Positions 1 to 7,766 of a stretch of 49,307 nucleotides of DNA are shown piece by piece (position 1 is the first letter of the stretch; each line of letters begins with the position of its first letter). Location: the NCBI GenBank assembly GCA_031291095.1, contig JARLJR010000090.1:1-49307 (forward strand). Reading direction: 5' to 3'. Below the pieces are notes generated by a model that did not search any database, was not told the DNA's origin, and saw nothing but the letters and a program-made list of their open reading frames with translations. The translations under genes were made by a program, and so were the position numbers. The stretch comes from Legionella sp. GTDB taxonomy: Bacteria; Pseudomonadota; Gammaproteobacteria; Legionellales; Legionellaceae.

Positions 1-1
1 G

Positions 2-1474
2 GCGACAGGAATCACTGTTAACAGTGCAACCAGTATTACTGCGGTGACGCCAGCTTATGTTAGTGGGGCTCTGGCGGTGAATGTGGTGGTAAATAATGGT
101 GTCTCCAATGCGGTATTAAGTGGCGGCTTCACTTATCAACCCGCAGCACCTACCATTGTTAGTATTAGTCCGAACAGCGGCTCAATGGCTGGAGGTACGG
201 CAGTTACGGTTAGTGGTACGAACTTTACGCCCACGACGACGCTAACGATCGGTGGTATTGCTGCGACGAGTGTTACTGTAGTTAATGCTACGACGTTGAC
301 AGCAGTCACTCCGGCGTATGTGAGTGGTTCTTTGATCAGCAACGTCGTGGTGAATAACGGAGTAGGGAGTGCCACTTTAACTGGTGGTTATACTTATGTT
401 GCAATTGCGCCAACCATTACAATGGTCACGCCAACGAGTGGTCCGATGGCTGGTGGTACGACTATTACAATCACAGGAACAAACTTTACACCAACAACGA
501 CAGTATCTGTTGGTGGAATCAGTGCGACTTCAGTTGTAGTGTCCAATGCAACTACATTAACAGCAGTAACTCCTGCGTATGTAAGTGGCTCATTAACTAA
601 AGACATTATCATTAATAATGGTAATTCAAATGCAACCTTATCTAGCAGCTTCACTTATATTGCTCCAGCACCAACCTTGGTAAGCATTGCTCCTACATCA
701 GGGCCAACTAGCGGTGGAACTTCAATCACCTTAACTGGAACCGCCTTTACTCCGGGCACTACGGTAACGATTGGTGGTGTTGCGGCTACGAATGTTAATG
801 TGGTGAATGCAACTACTTTAACCGCAACAACCCCTGCTTATGTTAGTGGTTCTTTAGTGCAAACTGTAGCTGTGAATAATGGTGTAGGGGCGGCGAGTTT
901 ATTAAATGCGTTTACTTATATTGCTAGTGCACCAACAATTACCTCAATTGTTCCAACTTCAGGTACGTCATCGGGAGGGACTAGTGTTACTATTTCAGGT
1001 TCGAATTTTATTCCTGGAACTACCGTAACTATTGGTGGTCAGGCAACAACAAGTACTACCGTGGTGAATGCAACAACGATAACCGCAGTAACACCTGCCT
1101 ATATAAGTGGCTCCTTGACAGTGAATGTCGTGGTGAACAATACCGTATCTACCGCTACATTAACCAATGGTTATACTTATATTCCAGTTGCCCCAAATAT
1201 TACTTCATGTAATTACCCTGGGGGTATATTAACTACAGCATGGGTATGTGTGGGAACAAATATGAACGTGTTTCCTAATACATTCCTAAATATTAAAGGT
1301 GGATTACTCTGTACTGCAGGAGTGAGTATCACCGGTTTGGTTGCATCTGTTGTGAATGCGTTAAATATTGGTGGTAATTCCTTACTTCCAGGGTTGTATT
1401 CTGGCTGTTCTATTCAGCTTTGTAATAACAGTGCTTGTACGGGTTTAAATTCGAATATTGTGGCATTTAGTTAA
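2..1474 (+). CDS. IPT/TIG-repeat protein, 5' end outside window
   Basis: The frame is open from the first bases of the window, so the true start lies upstream and the protein is longer than the about 490 residues seen. It is built from immunoglobulin-like IPT/TIG repeats of 87 residues, each opening with a P-T-x-x-x-x-x-P-x-S-G motif, followed by G-G-T and N-F-x-P and ending in a Y-T-Y-type strand. The last about 95 residues depart from the repeat and carry five cysteines, suggesting a disulfide-bonded C-terminal cap. Such stacked TIG domains are known in secreted or surface-attached adhesins and fibre proteins. No signal peptide or anchor can be seen because the N-terminus is missing. A strong terminator follows the stop. 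The fold is well supported; the role in surface adhesion is inference. Confidence 0.85.
   Translation, partial: ATGITVNSATSITAVTPAYVSGALAVNVVVNNGVSNAVLSGGFTYQPAAPTIVSISPNSGSMAGGTAVTVSGTNFTPTTTLTIGGIAATSVTVVNATTLTAVTPAYVSGSLISNVVVNNGVGSATLTGGYTYVAIAPTITMVTPTSGPMAGGTTITITGTNFTPTTTVSVGGISATSVVVSNATTLTAVTPAYVSGSLTKDIIINNGNSNATLSSSFTYIAPAPTLVSIAPTSGPTSGGTSITLTGTAFTPGTTVTIGGVAATNVNVVNATTLTATTPAYVSGSLVQTVAVNNGVGAASLLNAFTYIASAPTITSIVPTSGTSSGGTSVTISGSNFIPGTTVTIGGQATTSTTVVNATTITAVTPAYISGSLTVNVVVNNTVSTATLTNGYTYIPVAPNITSCNYPGGILTTAWVCVGTNMNVFPNTFLNIKGGLLCTAGVSITGLVASVVNALNIGGNSLLPGLYSGCSIQLCNNSACTGLNSNIVAFS
146..1189 (+). repeat. Four in-frame tandem 261-nt repeats (IPT/TIG units)
   Basis: The same A-P codon pair recurs at 146, 407, 668, 929 and 1190, so four consecutive units are each exactly 261 nt (87 codons). 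The tail of another unit lies before 146 and continues off the window. Units differ by many synonymous and some coding changes, most strongly in the 5' third of each unit. Confidence 0.9.
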
Positions 1475-1501
1475 ATTTGTCGCTTGGATTGGAATTTTTG
1501 T

Positions 1502-1538
1502 AAACCTTCATTAATACTTGATATTAATGAAGGTTTTT
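1502..1538 (+). terminator. Rho-independent terminator after the IPT/TIG gene
   Basis: A perfect 15-bp stem (1502-1516 with 1522-1536) encloses a 5-nt loop CTTGA and runs into a short T tract. It lies 28 bp after the IPT/TIG stop codon and just before the next gene. Confidence 0.85.
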
Positions 1539-1555
1539 GATTTAAGGTGATTATT

Positions 1556-1828
1556 GTGAATGAGCTGGATATTTTAAAGTTATTTTATGATGAGATGAAG
1601 CTTCTAGGGGTTACCCGTGATCAAGTGTTTTTAACAATTGAAGACGAAGCAGCAGCGGTGTTAACGCAGAAACTTAATATGCCTGTTTCTGTAGAGGATG
1701 CACAAAAATTAACGGATATTTGTATTGCCAATGAATGGTTAGAGCGTACTACCGCAGATCCTCATTATAAGTACTTATCCCTAACTGAGGCGGGCCTACA
1801 GATTGTGCTGGCGAATGAGTACAGTTAA
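1556..1828 (+). CDS. Small hypothetical protein (90 aa)
   Basis: The GTG at 1556 is preferred over the GTG at 1547 because AAGGTG (1544-1549) is well spaced as its ribosome binding site. The product is a soluble, mostly helical protein of 90 residues with no membrane segment or signal. The last third (W-L-E-R-T, then Y-K-Y-L-S-L-T-x-A-G) looks like the wing and final helix of a small winged-helix fold, so a DNA- or protein-binding role is possible, but I do not recognise the family. It sits between a terminator and carB, in the same direction as carB with an 82-bp gap. Confidence 0.65.
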   Translation: MNELDILKLFYDEMKLLGVTRDQVFLTIEDEAAAVLTQKLNMPVSVEDAQKLTDICIANEWLERTTADPHYKYLSLTEAGLQIVLANEYS

Positions 1829-1910
1829 TTTATTAAAGAATCGCAATCAAAGGTATAAACTTTAAGCAAAAATCGGTAAAATACATCACTTTATTTTTTT
1901 AGTTGTTGCC

Positions 1911-4900
1911 ATGCCAAAACGAACTGATATTAAATCCATATTGATACTTGGTGCAGGGCCTATAGTTATTGGGCAAGCCTGCGAATTTGACTATTCTGGC
2001 ACCCAAGCAGTCCGCGCGCTAAGAGAAGAAGGGTATCGAGTTATTCTGGTTAATTCTAACCCAGCAACGATTATGACGGATCCGGAATTAGCCGATGCAA
2101 CTTATATTGAGCCGGTATCCTGGAAAGAAGTAGCACGGATTATTGAAATTGAACGTCCTGATGCCTTATTGCCTACGATGGGAGGGCAAACGGCTCTAAA
2201 CTGTGCTCTGGATCTGGTTCGTGAAGGTATTTTGGCAAAATACTCCGTAGAAATGATAGGTGCTACACGCGACGCAATTGATAAAGCGGAAGATCGTGAA
2301 AAGTTCCGGCAATTAATGATTAAAATTGGTTTGGAAATGCCACGTTCAGCCATTGCTCACTCTATGGAAGAAGCTTTTCAGGTACAAGCGCAATTAGGTT
2401 ATCCCGCGATTATCCGTCCTTCATTTACCATGGGCGGAAGCGGTGGCGGTATTGCTTATAACCGCGAAGAGTTCGAAGAAATTTGTACCCGCGGTCTAGA
2501 GCTCTCACCCACCCATGAATTGCTCATTGATGAGTCTGTATTGGGCTGGAAAGAGTATGAAATGGAAGTGGTGCGTGACAAAAATGATAATTGCATTATT
2601 GTCTGTACCATTGAAAATCTTGACCCTATGGGGGTGCATACCGGTGACTCCATTACGGTGGCGCCAGCACAAACCTTAACGGATAAAGAATATCAACGCA
2701 TGCGTGATGCAGCAATTAAAGTTTTGCGCGCAGTTGGTGTGGACACGGGGGGCTCAAACGTACAGTTTGCGATTAATCCTGAAGATGGCCGTATGCTGGT
2801 GGTTGAAATGAACCCCAGAGTCTCACGAAGTTCTGCACTTGCTTCTAAAGCGACCGGTTTTCCAATTGCTAAGATTGCGGCAAAATTAGCAATTGGCTAT
2901 ACGCTTGATGAGTTGAAGAATGAAATTACTGGCGGTAAGACTCCAGCCTCATTTGAGCCGAGCATTGATTATGTAGTTACTAAAATACCACGTTTTAACT
3001 TTGATAAATTCCCTCAAACCTCAGATACTTTAACGACGCAAATGAAGTCGGTTGGTGAGGTAATGGCGATTGGTGCTAATTTCCAGGAATCCTTGCAAAA
3101 AGCAATTCGTGGTTTGGAAACTGGGCGTTGTGGTTTACATCCGTTATTTAAAAATGATGATTTGGCGGAATTAAGAGGGCATTTACGCGAACCCACGCCC
3201 GATCGCCTATGGTACATAGCGGATGCATTTCGTCACAATCTGTCGCGTGAAGAAATTCATATGGAGAGTCGAGTTGACCCATGGTTCTTGGCCCAAATTG
3301 AAGAATTGGTACAGCTTGAGCGCTCCATCCTAGGCAAGAAGATTAATGAACTTGATAAAACGACGCTGAGACTATTAAAACGCCGAGGCTTTGCTGATGC
3401 TTATTTGGCACAATTATTAAGCTGTACTGAAGATGAAGTCCGTGCTTTACGTAAAGAGCTTGGCGTGTTGCCAGTGTATAAACGCATTGACTCTTGTGCG
3501 GGTGAATTCCCCAGTGATACCGCATACATGTATTCCTGCTATGAGAGTAGTTGCGAAGCGCGTCCCGAGCAGGATAAGAAAAAGATTATGATTCTTGGCG
3601 GTGGTCCTAACCGCATTGGTCAGGGAATTGAATTTGACTATTGTTGTGTGCATGCGGCAATGGCATTAAGAGACGCTGGATGCCAAACCATTATGGTAAA
3701 TTGTAATCCAGAAACTGTTTCTACTGATTTTGATACGTCTGATCGCTTGTACTTCGAACCAGTAACACTCGAAGATGTGCTTGCCATTGTGGATGTAGAA
3801 AAACCCGATGGGGTGATTGTTCATTATGGTGGACAAACGCCATTAAAATTGGCACGTGCTTTAGAGGCGAATGGCGTGACTATTATTGGCACTTCACCTG
3901 ATGCAATTGATCAGGCAGAAGACCGGGACCGCTTCCAAAAATTGGTTACTGAATTACGTTTACATCAGCCAGAGAATGGCACGGTGCGTAGTGAGGCAGA
4001 AGCCATCGATTTGGCGAATAAAATTGGTTATCCCTTGGTAGTCAGACCCTCCTACGTTTTAGGTGGAAGGGCTATGGAAATAGTCTATCAAGAAGAAGAT
4101 TTACGGCATTATTTATCCCATGCGGTTGCGGTATCGAATGATTCACCGGTATTGCTGGATAGATTCTTGAATGATGCTATTGAAGTGGATATTGATGCAG
4201 TCTGTGATGGCAAGGATGTATTGATTGGTGCGGTCATGGAGCATATTGAACAAGCAGGAATCCATTCCGGTGATTCAGCTTGTACATTGCCACCCTTTAG
4301 TTTGAGTGTGGTGGTGCAACAAGATCTGATGGAGCAAATGCGCCAAATGGCGTTGAAATTAGGTGTGGTTGGTTTAATCAATGCGCAATTTGCAATTCAA
4401 GCTGATGATATTTACGTGTTGGAAGTGAATCCGCGTGCATCACGAACGGTTCCTTTTGTATCCAAAGCGACAGGCTTGCCTTTAGCGAAGATTGCGGCAC
4501 GTTGTAAGTTAGGTATAAGTTTAAAAGAGCAGGGATTAAGCCAAAATCATCATATGCCGGCATTTTACTCCATTAAGCTGCCGGTTTTCCCCTTTATCAA
4601 GTTTGCCGGAGTCGATTCGATTCTTGGTCCTGAGATGAAGTCGACAGGGGAGGTAATGGGGATTGCGAGACGTTTTGGACAAGCATTTGCCAAAGCACAA
4701 TTAGGTGCAGGATGTAATATTGCTAAACGGCGCCGTGCTTTTGTTTCAGTGCGTGACGCGGATAAGACCAGGGTGGGAGAGATTGCAAAACGCTTAATTG
4801 AATTAGGTTTTGAAATCATTGCTACTCGGGGTACGGCTTTAGTGTTACAAGCGGCAGGAGTTGATTGTCGCAGAGTATTTAAAGTTGCTGAAGGACGTCC

Positions 4901-5114
4901 CCATGTATTGGATTTCATTAAAAATAATGAGATCGATTTCATTGTAAATACTACTGAAGGCAAGCGAGCTATTGCAGATTCTTTTGCAATAAGACGCAAT
5001 GCCTTACAGCATAAGGTGAGTTATACGACGACTCTTTCTGGTGCTGAGGCGGCATGTCTTGCAATGAAATATGAAGACCGAGAGACTGTAACTCGTTTAC
5101 AGGATTTACATTAA
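1911..5114 (+). CDS. carB: Carbamoyl-phosphate synthase large subunit
   Basis: CarB makes carbamoyl phosphate from bicarbonate, ammonia (tunnelled from the glutaminase subunit CarA) and two ATP, feeding arginine and pyrimidine synthesis in the cytosol. The 1067-aa length matches the family (about 1073 in E. coli). Two homologous ATP-grasp halves are visible: the first opens with [12 protein letters not shown], the second (about residue 560) with [14 protein letters not shown]. The last about 130 residues form the MGS-like allosteric domain ([16 protein letters not shown]). No clear Shine-Dalgarno precedes the ATG. carA is not upstream; the neighbour there is an unrelated small gene. greA follows after a spacer holding a palindromic repeat and a hairpin. 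Confidence 0.98.
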   Translation: MPKRTDIKSILILGAGPIVIGQACEFDYSGTQAVRALREEGYRVILVNSNPATIMTDPELADATYIEPVSWKEVARIIEIERPDALLPTMGGQTALNCALDLVREGILAKYSVEMIGATRDAIDKAEDREKFRQLMIKIGLEMPRSAIAHSMEEAFQVQAQLGYPAIIRPSFTMGGSGGGIAYNREEFEEICTRGLELSPTHELLIDESVLGWKEYEMEVVRDKNDNCIIVCTIENLDPMGVHTGDSITVAPAQTLTDKEYQRMRDAAIKVLRAVGVDTGGSNVQFAINPEDGRMLVVEMNPRVSRSSALASKATGFPIAKIAAKLAIGYTLDELKNEITGGKTPASFEPSIDYVVTKIPRFNFDKFPQTSDTLTTQMKSVGEVMAIGANFQESLQKAIRGLETGRCGLHPLFKNDDLAELRGHLREPTPDRLWYIADAFRHNLSREEIHMESRVDPWFLAQIEELVQLERSILGKKINELDKTTLRLLKRRGFADAYLAQLLSCTEDEVRALRKELGVLPVYKRIDSCAGEFPSDTAYMYSCYESSCEARPEQDKKKIMILGGGPNRIGQGIEFDYCCVHAAMALRDAGCQTIMVNCNPETVSTDFDTSDRLYFEPVTLEDVLAIVDVEKPDGVIVHYGGQTPLKLARALEANGVTIIGTSPDAIDQAEDRDRFQKLVTELRLHQPENGTVRSEAEAIDLANKIGYPLVVRPSYVLGGRAMEIVYQEEDLRHYLSHAVAVSNDSPVLLDRFLNDAIEVDIDAVCDGKDVLIGAVMEHIEQAGIHSGDSACTLPPFSLSVVVQQDLMEQMRQMALKLGVVGLINAQFAIQADDIYVLEVNPRASRTVPFVSKATGLPLAKIAARCKLGISLKEQGLSQNHHMPAFYSIKLPVFPFIKFAGVDSILGPEMKSTGEVMGIARRFGQAFAKAQLGAGCNIAKRRRAFVSVRDADKTRVGEIAKRLIELGFEIIATRGTALVLQAAGVDCRRVFKVAEGRPHVLDFIKNNEIDFIVNTTEGKRAIADSFAIRRNALQHKVSYTTTLSGAEAACLAMKYEDRETVTRLQDLH

Positions 5115-5150
5115 CTATAGGTATCATTTATTGGGGGGCTGTGGGTCCAT

Positions 5151-5274
5151 CACTGCCATTAAATTAAAGAAAAACGTCATCCCGAGCGTAGTGAGGGATC
5201 TCCCGCATTTGGCTCGGTGCCTGTATCGGAGATCCCTCACTACGTTCGGGATGACGTAACTTAATGGCAGCGTG
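5151..5274. repeat. Dispersed palindromic repeat, family A, copy 1
   Basis: The core at 5174-5257 is an 84-bp element whose 30-nt arms (5174-5203 and 5228-5257) are inverted copies differing at one or two positions; the ends read ACGTCATCCCGA and TCGGGATGACGT. Outer arms CACTGCCATTAA (5151-5162) and TTAATGGCAG (5261-5270) extend the palindrome. A second copy with the same 84-bp core length lies at 22095-22178. Confidence 0.9.
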
Positions 5275-5294
5275 TGGTTCCATTGCTCTTAAAA

Positions 5295-5334
5295 ATCTCT
5301 ACTCTGGTTTAGGGGAGAAAACCAGAGTAGAGAT
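5295..5334 (+). promoter_or_regulatory. Strong hairpin in the greA leader
   Basis: A perfect 16-bp stem (5295-5310 with 5319-5334) closes an 8-nt loop AGGGGAGA, 43 bp before the greA ATG. No T tract follows, so a simple intrinsic terminator is unlikely on this strand. It may cap the carB message, shape greA mRNA stability or act in leader regulation; none of these can be decided from sequence. Confidence 0.6.
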
Positions 5335-5377
5335 GCAATAAGATATCTTTACCAGGGAATTACATTTAGAGGTTTAT

Positions 5378-5854
5378 ATGAATAAACATCCCATGACAAT
5401 ACAAGGTGCAGAAGCACTGAAAGAAGAATTACAACGTTTAAAATTTGTCGATAGACCACGTATTGTAGAATCAATTGCTACAGCACGTGCGCATGGCGAT
5501 TTAAAAGAAAATGCCGAGTATCATGCAGCGCGTGAACAACAAAGCTTTAATGAGGGCCGTATTCAAGAATTGGAAGCAAAATTATCTAATGCGCAAATTA
5601 TTGATATCAGTAAATTAGCGAATAACGGTAAGGTGGTATTTGGCTCAACGGTGACGGTTTGCCATGTAGCAACAGATGCGCACACTACGTACCAGATCGT
5701 TGGCGAAGATGAGGCAGATATCAAACTGCATAAAATTTCATACAGTTCACCAATTGGCCGCGCGCTTATTGGGAAAGAGTTAGATGATGTCGTAACGGTC
5801 AATACACCTGGTGGTATGGTTGATTACGAAATCATTGAAGTACAGTATGTTTAA
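5378..5854 (+). CDS. greA: Transcription elongation factor GreA
   Basis: GreA enters the secondary channel of RNA polymerase and stimulates cleavage of backtracked transcripts. The 158-aa length equals the family norm. The N-terminal coiled coil holds the conserved stretch [16 protein letters not shown] with the acidic tip residues D and E that act at the polymerase active site. The C-terminal FKBP-like domain includes [14 protein letters not shown] and the closing [12 protein letters not shown] motif. AGAGG upstream supports the ATG at 5378; the ATG at 5393 would also give a normal-looking protein. carB lies upstream, a linkage common in proteobacteria. Confidence 0.97.
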   Translation: MNKHPMTIQGAEALKEELQRLKFVDRPRIVESIATARAHGDLKENAEYHAAREQQSFNEGRIQELEAKLSNAQIIDISKLANNGKVVFGSTVTVCHVATDAHTTYQIVGEDEADIKLHKISYSSPIGRALIGKELDDVVTVNTPGGMVDYEIIEVQYV

Positions 5855-5918
5855 GCCATGCTGCCTATTCTTTTGTAGCGTATAAATATTTATATCACCA
5901 TATAATTATATTCCTGCG

Positions 5919-5938
5919 GTTGGGTTTTATAACCCAAC
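5919..5938 (+). terminator. Possible terminator hairpin after greA
   Basis: An 8-bp perfect stem GTTGGGTT / AACCCAAC with a TTAT loop lies 65 bp after the greA stop. No T run follows directly, so it is only a weak terminator candidate. Confidence 0.35.
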
Positions 5939-6008
5939 GCCATTCAGGCTTTACTTTGGTATTTTTTTACTTAGGATTGCTCTGAGCTTATAAATTAGGA
6001 GGAAGATA

Positions 6009-6564
6009 ATGACCGAACGATGTTATGTGGCTTTAGGAGCTATTTTTGCTAGAGAGTTTAGGGAAATAGATCTTCAAACGATTAGTGAAAAAGAATTAAC
6101 AACACTAATATTTTCGGAAGCTAAGGATTACAATATATATAAGCCACAGAATGAGAAAAAAGCAGATAATGAGCTTAAAAGAACGGATACTGACTTTTCG
6201 GATCGTGATGCAAATATTAATGTGCAGCAAAGAAACATTTTTAGAAAAACAAAAAAGTTTCTCTGAGGGGCTCAAGAATCATTACCCATAGACAGCAAAA
6301 TAGACGTAAAGAGACAGTTTTTAATTAAGGCTAATGGGGAAACCTACTTCGTATCAAGATAGTGCAAATTATCAACAATGAGTTAGTAACGTAGCTCAAA
6401 ATGCCCATGCCGTTGTGATAAGCAAGCACTTTGGCGTTCATAAAAAATATAACCTTAGCATGTTTGCTGATACGTTGACCGATATTTCCTTTGCATTTGG
6501 AGGAAGTTCTCAAGATAACTCGGTTGAGCAAAATGAACCCCACGGTAATTGTGCAGTGATGTAG
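6009..6564 (+). pseudogene. Decayed gene with a CaaX-like C-terminus (CAVM)
   Basis: A strong ribosome binding site (AGGAGGA) leads into an 85-codon frame ending at TGA 6264-6266. The same frame then stays coding-like for 31 more codons to about 6359. A +1 shift near 6352 leads to a frame with one more stop (TGA 6379-6381) and then 60 open codons (6382-6561) ending G-N-C-A-V-M before TAG 6562. Read together this looks like one about 180-residue protein broken by two stops and a frameshift. CAVM fits the CaaX prenylation signature, known on some Legionella effectors that use host prenyltransferases. Caution: the final ATG-TAG abuts a dispersed repeat, so the M-stop may be repeat-derived. The 85-aa N-terminal piece could instead be a small intact gene. 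No family is recognised. Confidence 0.55.
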
Positions 6565-6639
6565 CTTGTATTAGCACAGCGTAATACGTGTATTTGGAGC
6601 AAAACACCCGTATTACGACCTCGTCTAATACGGGCTATG
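6561..6639. repeat. Dispersed palindromic repeat, family C
   Basis: Two inverted arms are seen: GTAGCTTGTATTAGCACAGC (6561-6580), continuing into GTAATACG, and its counterpart at about 6607-6638 ending CTAATACGGGCTATG. The element lies between the stop of the pseudogene and the stop of the convergent Tim44-like gene, where its hairpin could end transcription from both sides. A half copy is at 14137-14156. Confidence 0.7.
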
Positions 6640-6645
6640 TAATTA

Positions 6646-7473
6646 TTAAGCTTGAATATCGTTTTGCTGAATACCACCAACAACCCAGGCGCTATTGCCA
6701 TCAAATTGGCGGAAATGCCAGATTTCATCCAATTGCGTAATTGGTTCATCATTTTCTTTAATTGAACCAGTAAAGTGCACGCTGGCCATATAGGAATTAG
6801 TTTGTCTGGAGATATCCAATAACTCCGCCTCTAAAGCAATTACTTCCGTTTTATTGGGCTCATTGCCACGCTCATCCAATTGCATTTTAATTTCAGCAAA
6901 TACTTCAGGAGCGGTAAACTCTCTTAAATCTTGAGTATTCTTTTCATCATAAGCTGCTTGCAGGCGATTAAATGTTACTTTAGCTTCGCGTAAAAAGCTT
7001 GCTGGTGAAAAGCCGGCTGGAACGTCTGCCGCACTGCTACTGCTGGGAGTAGGGTTGTTAAACGCTTGATTAAAATTGTTAAACGGGCTTTGTTGCTGAT
7101 TAAATGCACGATTTTGCTGTCCAGTTTGCATTCCCGGCTGCATGCGTCTGCGGAAAAAGTTAACGGCAAAAAATATGACTGCACCAACGATTAACCAAGT
7201 CAGTATGCCGGTGCCGAATCCATGCCCCATAAACAGGCTTGTTAACAGGCCGCCAATTAATAAACCACCTAAGAGCCCACCCCATTTACTGGTATTGTTA
7301 GTACGTTGTCCAAAAGGGGTTGCTTTTTGAGCTTTATTAGGGGAGTACATACTGCTTTGTGAGCGTTGCACGCCAAAACTTCTGCCACCGCCAAAACGCT
7401 TGGCTGCAGCTTCATTAACTAACAGACCAAAGCTTAATAGGGTGATAAGTAAACATGAAATGAGAGTACGCAT
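6646..7473 (-). CDS. Tim44-like domain membrane protein
   Basis: The 275-aa product starts with a signal-like hydrophobic segment (residues 1-24, ending E-A-A-A-K). A glycine-rich stretch and two membrane helices follow (about 64-84 and 88-107), then a Q/N-rich linker (about 110-150), then a C-terminal Tim44-like domain (about 155-270) of the kind shared with mitochondrial Tim44 and ribosomal protein L45. The C-terminal domain has the usual helix-then-sheet order with L-D-E-I-W-H-F and W-V-V-G-G-I near the end. Bacterial proteins of this layout sit in the inner membrane and have no settled function. It is monocistronic on the minus strand, convergent with the pseudogene. Confidence 0.85.
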   Translation of the reverse strand: MRTLISCLLITLLSFGLLVNEAAAKRFGGGRSFGVQRSQSSMYSPNKAQKATPFGQRTNNTSKWGGLLGGLLIGGLLTSLFMGHGFGTGILTWLIVGAVIFFAVNFFRRRMQPGMQTGQQNRAFNQQQSPFNNFNQAFNNPTPSSSSAADVPAGFSPASFLREAKVTFNRLQAAYDEKNTQDLREFTAPEVFAEIKMQLDERGNEPNKTEVIALEAELLDISRQTNSYMASVHFTGSIKENDEPITQLDEIWHFRQFDGNSAWVVGGIQQNDIQA

Positions 7474-7766
7474 AGTATCTGACCTTTCTTTAAATAGGGA
7501 GTATAAGTATACATGAACTAAGGCTATTTCTCTCCTGGGTGGTCAAAAAATAAACTATAATTAATAAAGTAGTTATTGAACTTTATCTTTGAAGGTCAAT
7601 ATAGATACAAAATTCTTGAAAATATTTTATTTTTAGCCCTTATCTTCGATTGCTAAAGCAAAATGTAGGCAGAAGAGCAAGAGCATATTATGCAATTTAG
7701 GCATATGAATCAACTGCCATAATGACATTGTTCATGTACCTCCAAAAAGGATAAGGGAGGATAATC

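Noticed and set aside
136-654. Minus-strand frames of 79 and 86 aa within the IPT/TIG gene
   Set aside because: They are valine/threonine-rich mirror frames of the repeat and lack ribosome binding sites.
146-1189. CRISPR-like array
   Set aside because: The units are 261 nt, in frame, contiguous and coding, with no spacer-repeat alternation.
4565-4999. 144-aa minus-strand frame within carB
   Set aside because: It lies wholly inside a highly conserved gene and shows no domain or start signal.
6264-6266. TGA in the 6009 gene as selenocysteine or readthrough codon
   Set aside because: A frameshift and a further stop follow, and no SECIS-like stem was identified, so ordinary gene decay is simpler.
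6331-6752. Minus-strand frames of 70 and 80 aa around the pseudogene and Tim44 gene end
   Set aside because: Neither has a ribosome binding site, and they cross a dispersed repeat or shadow the Tim44-like gene.
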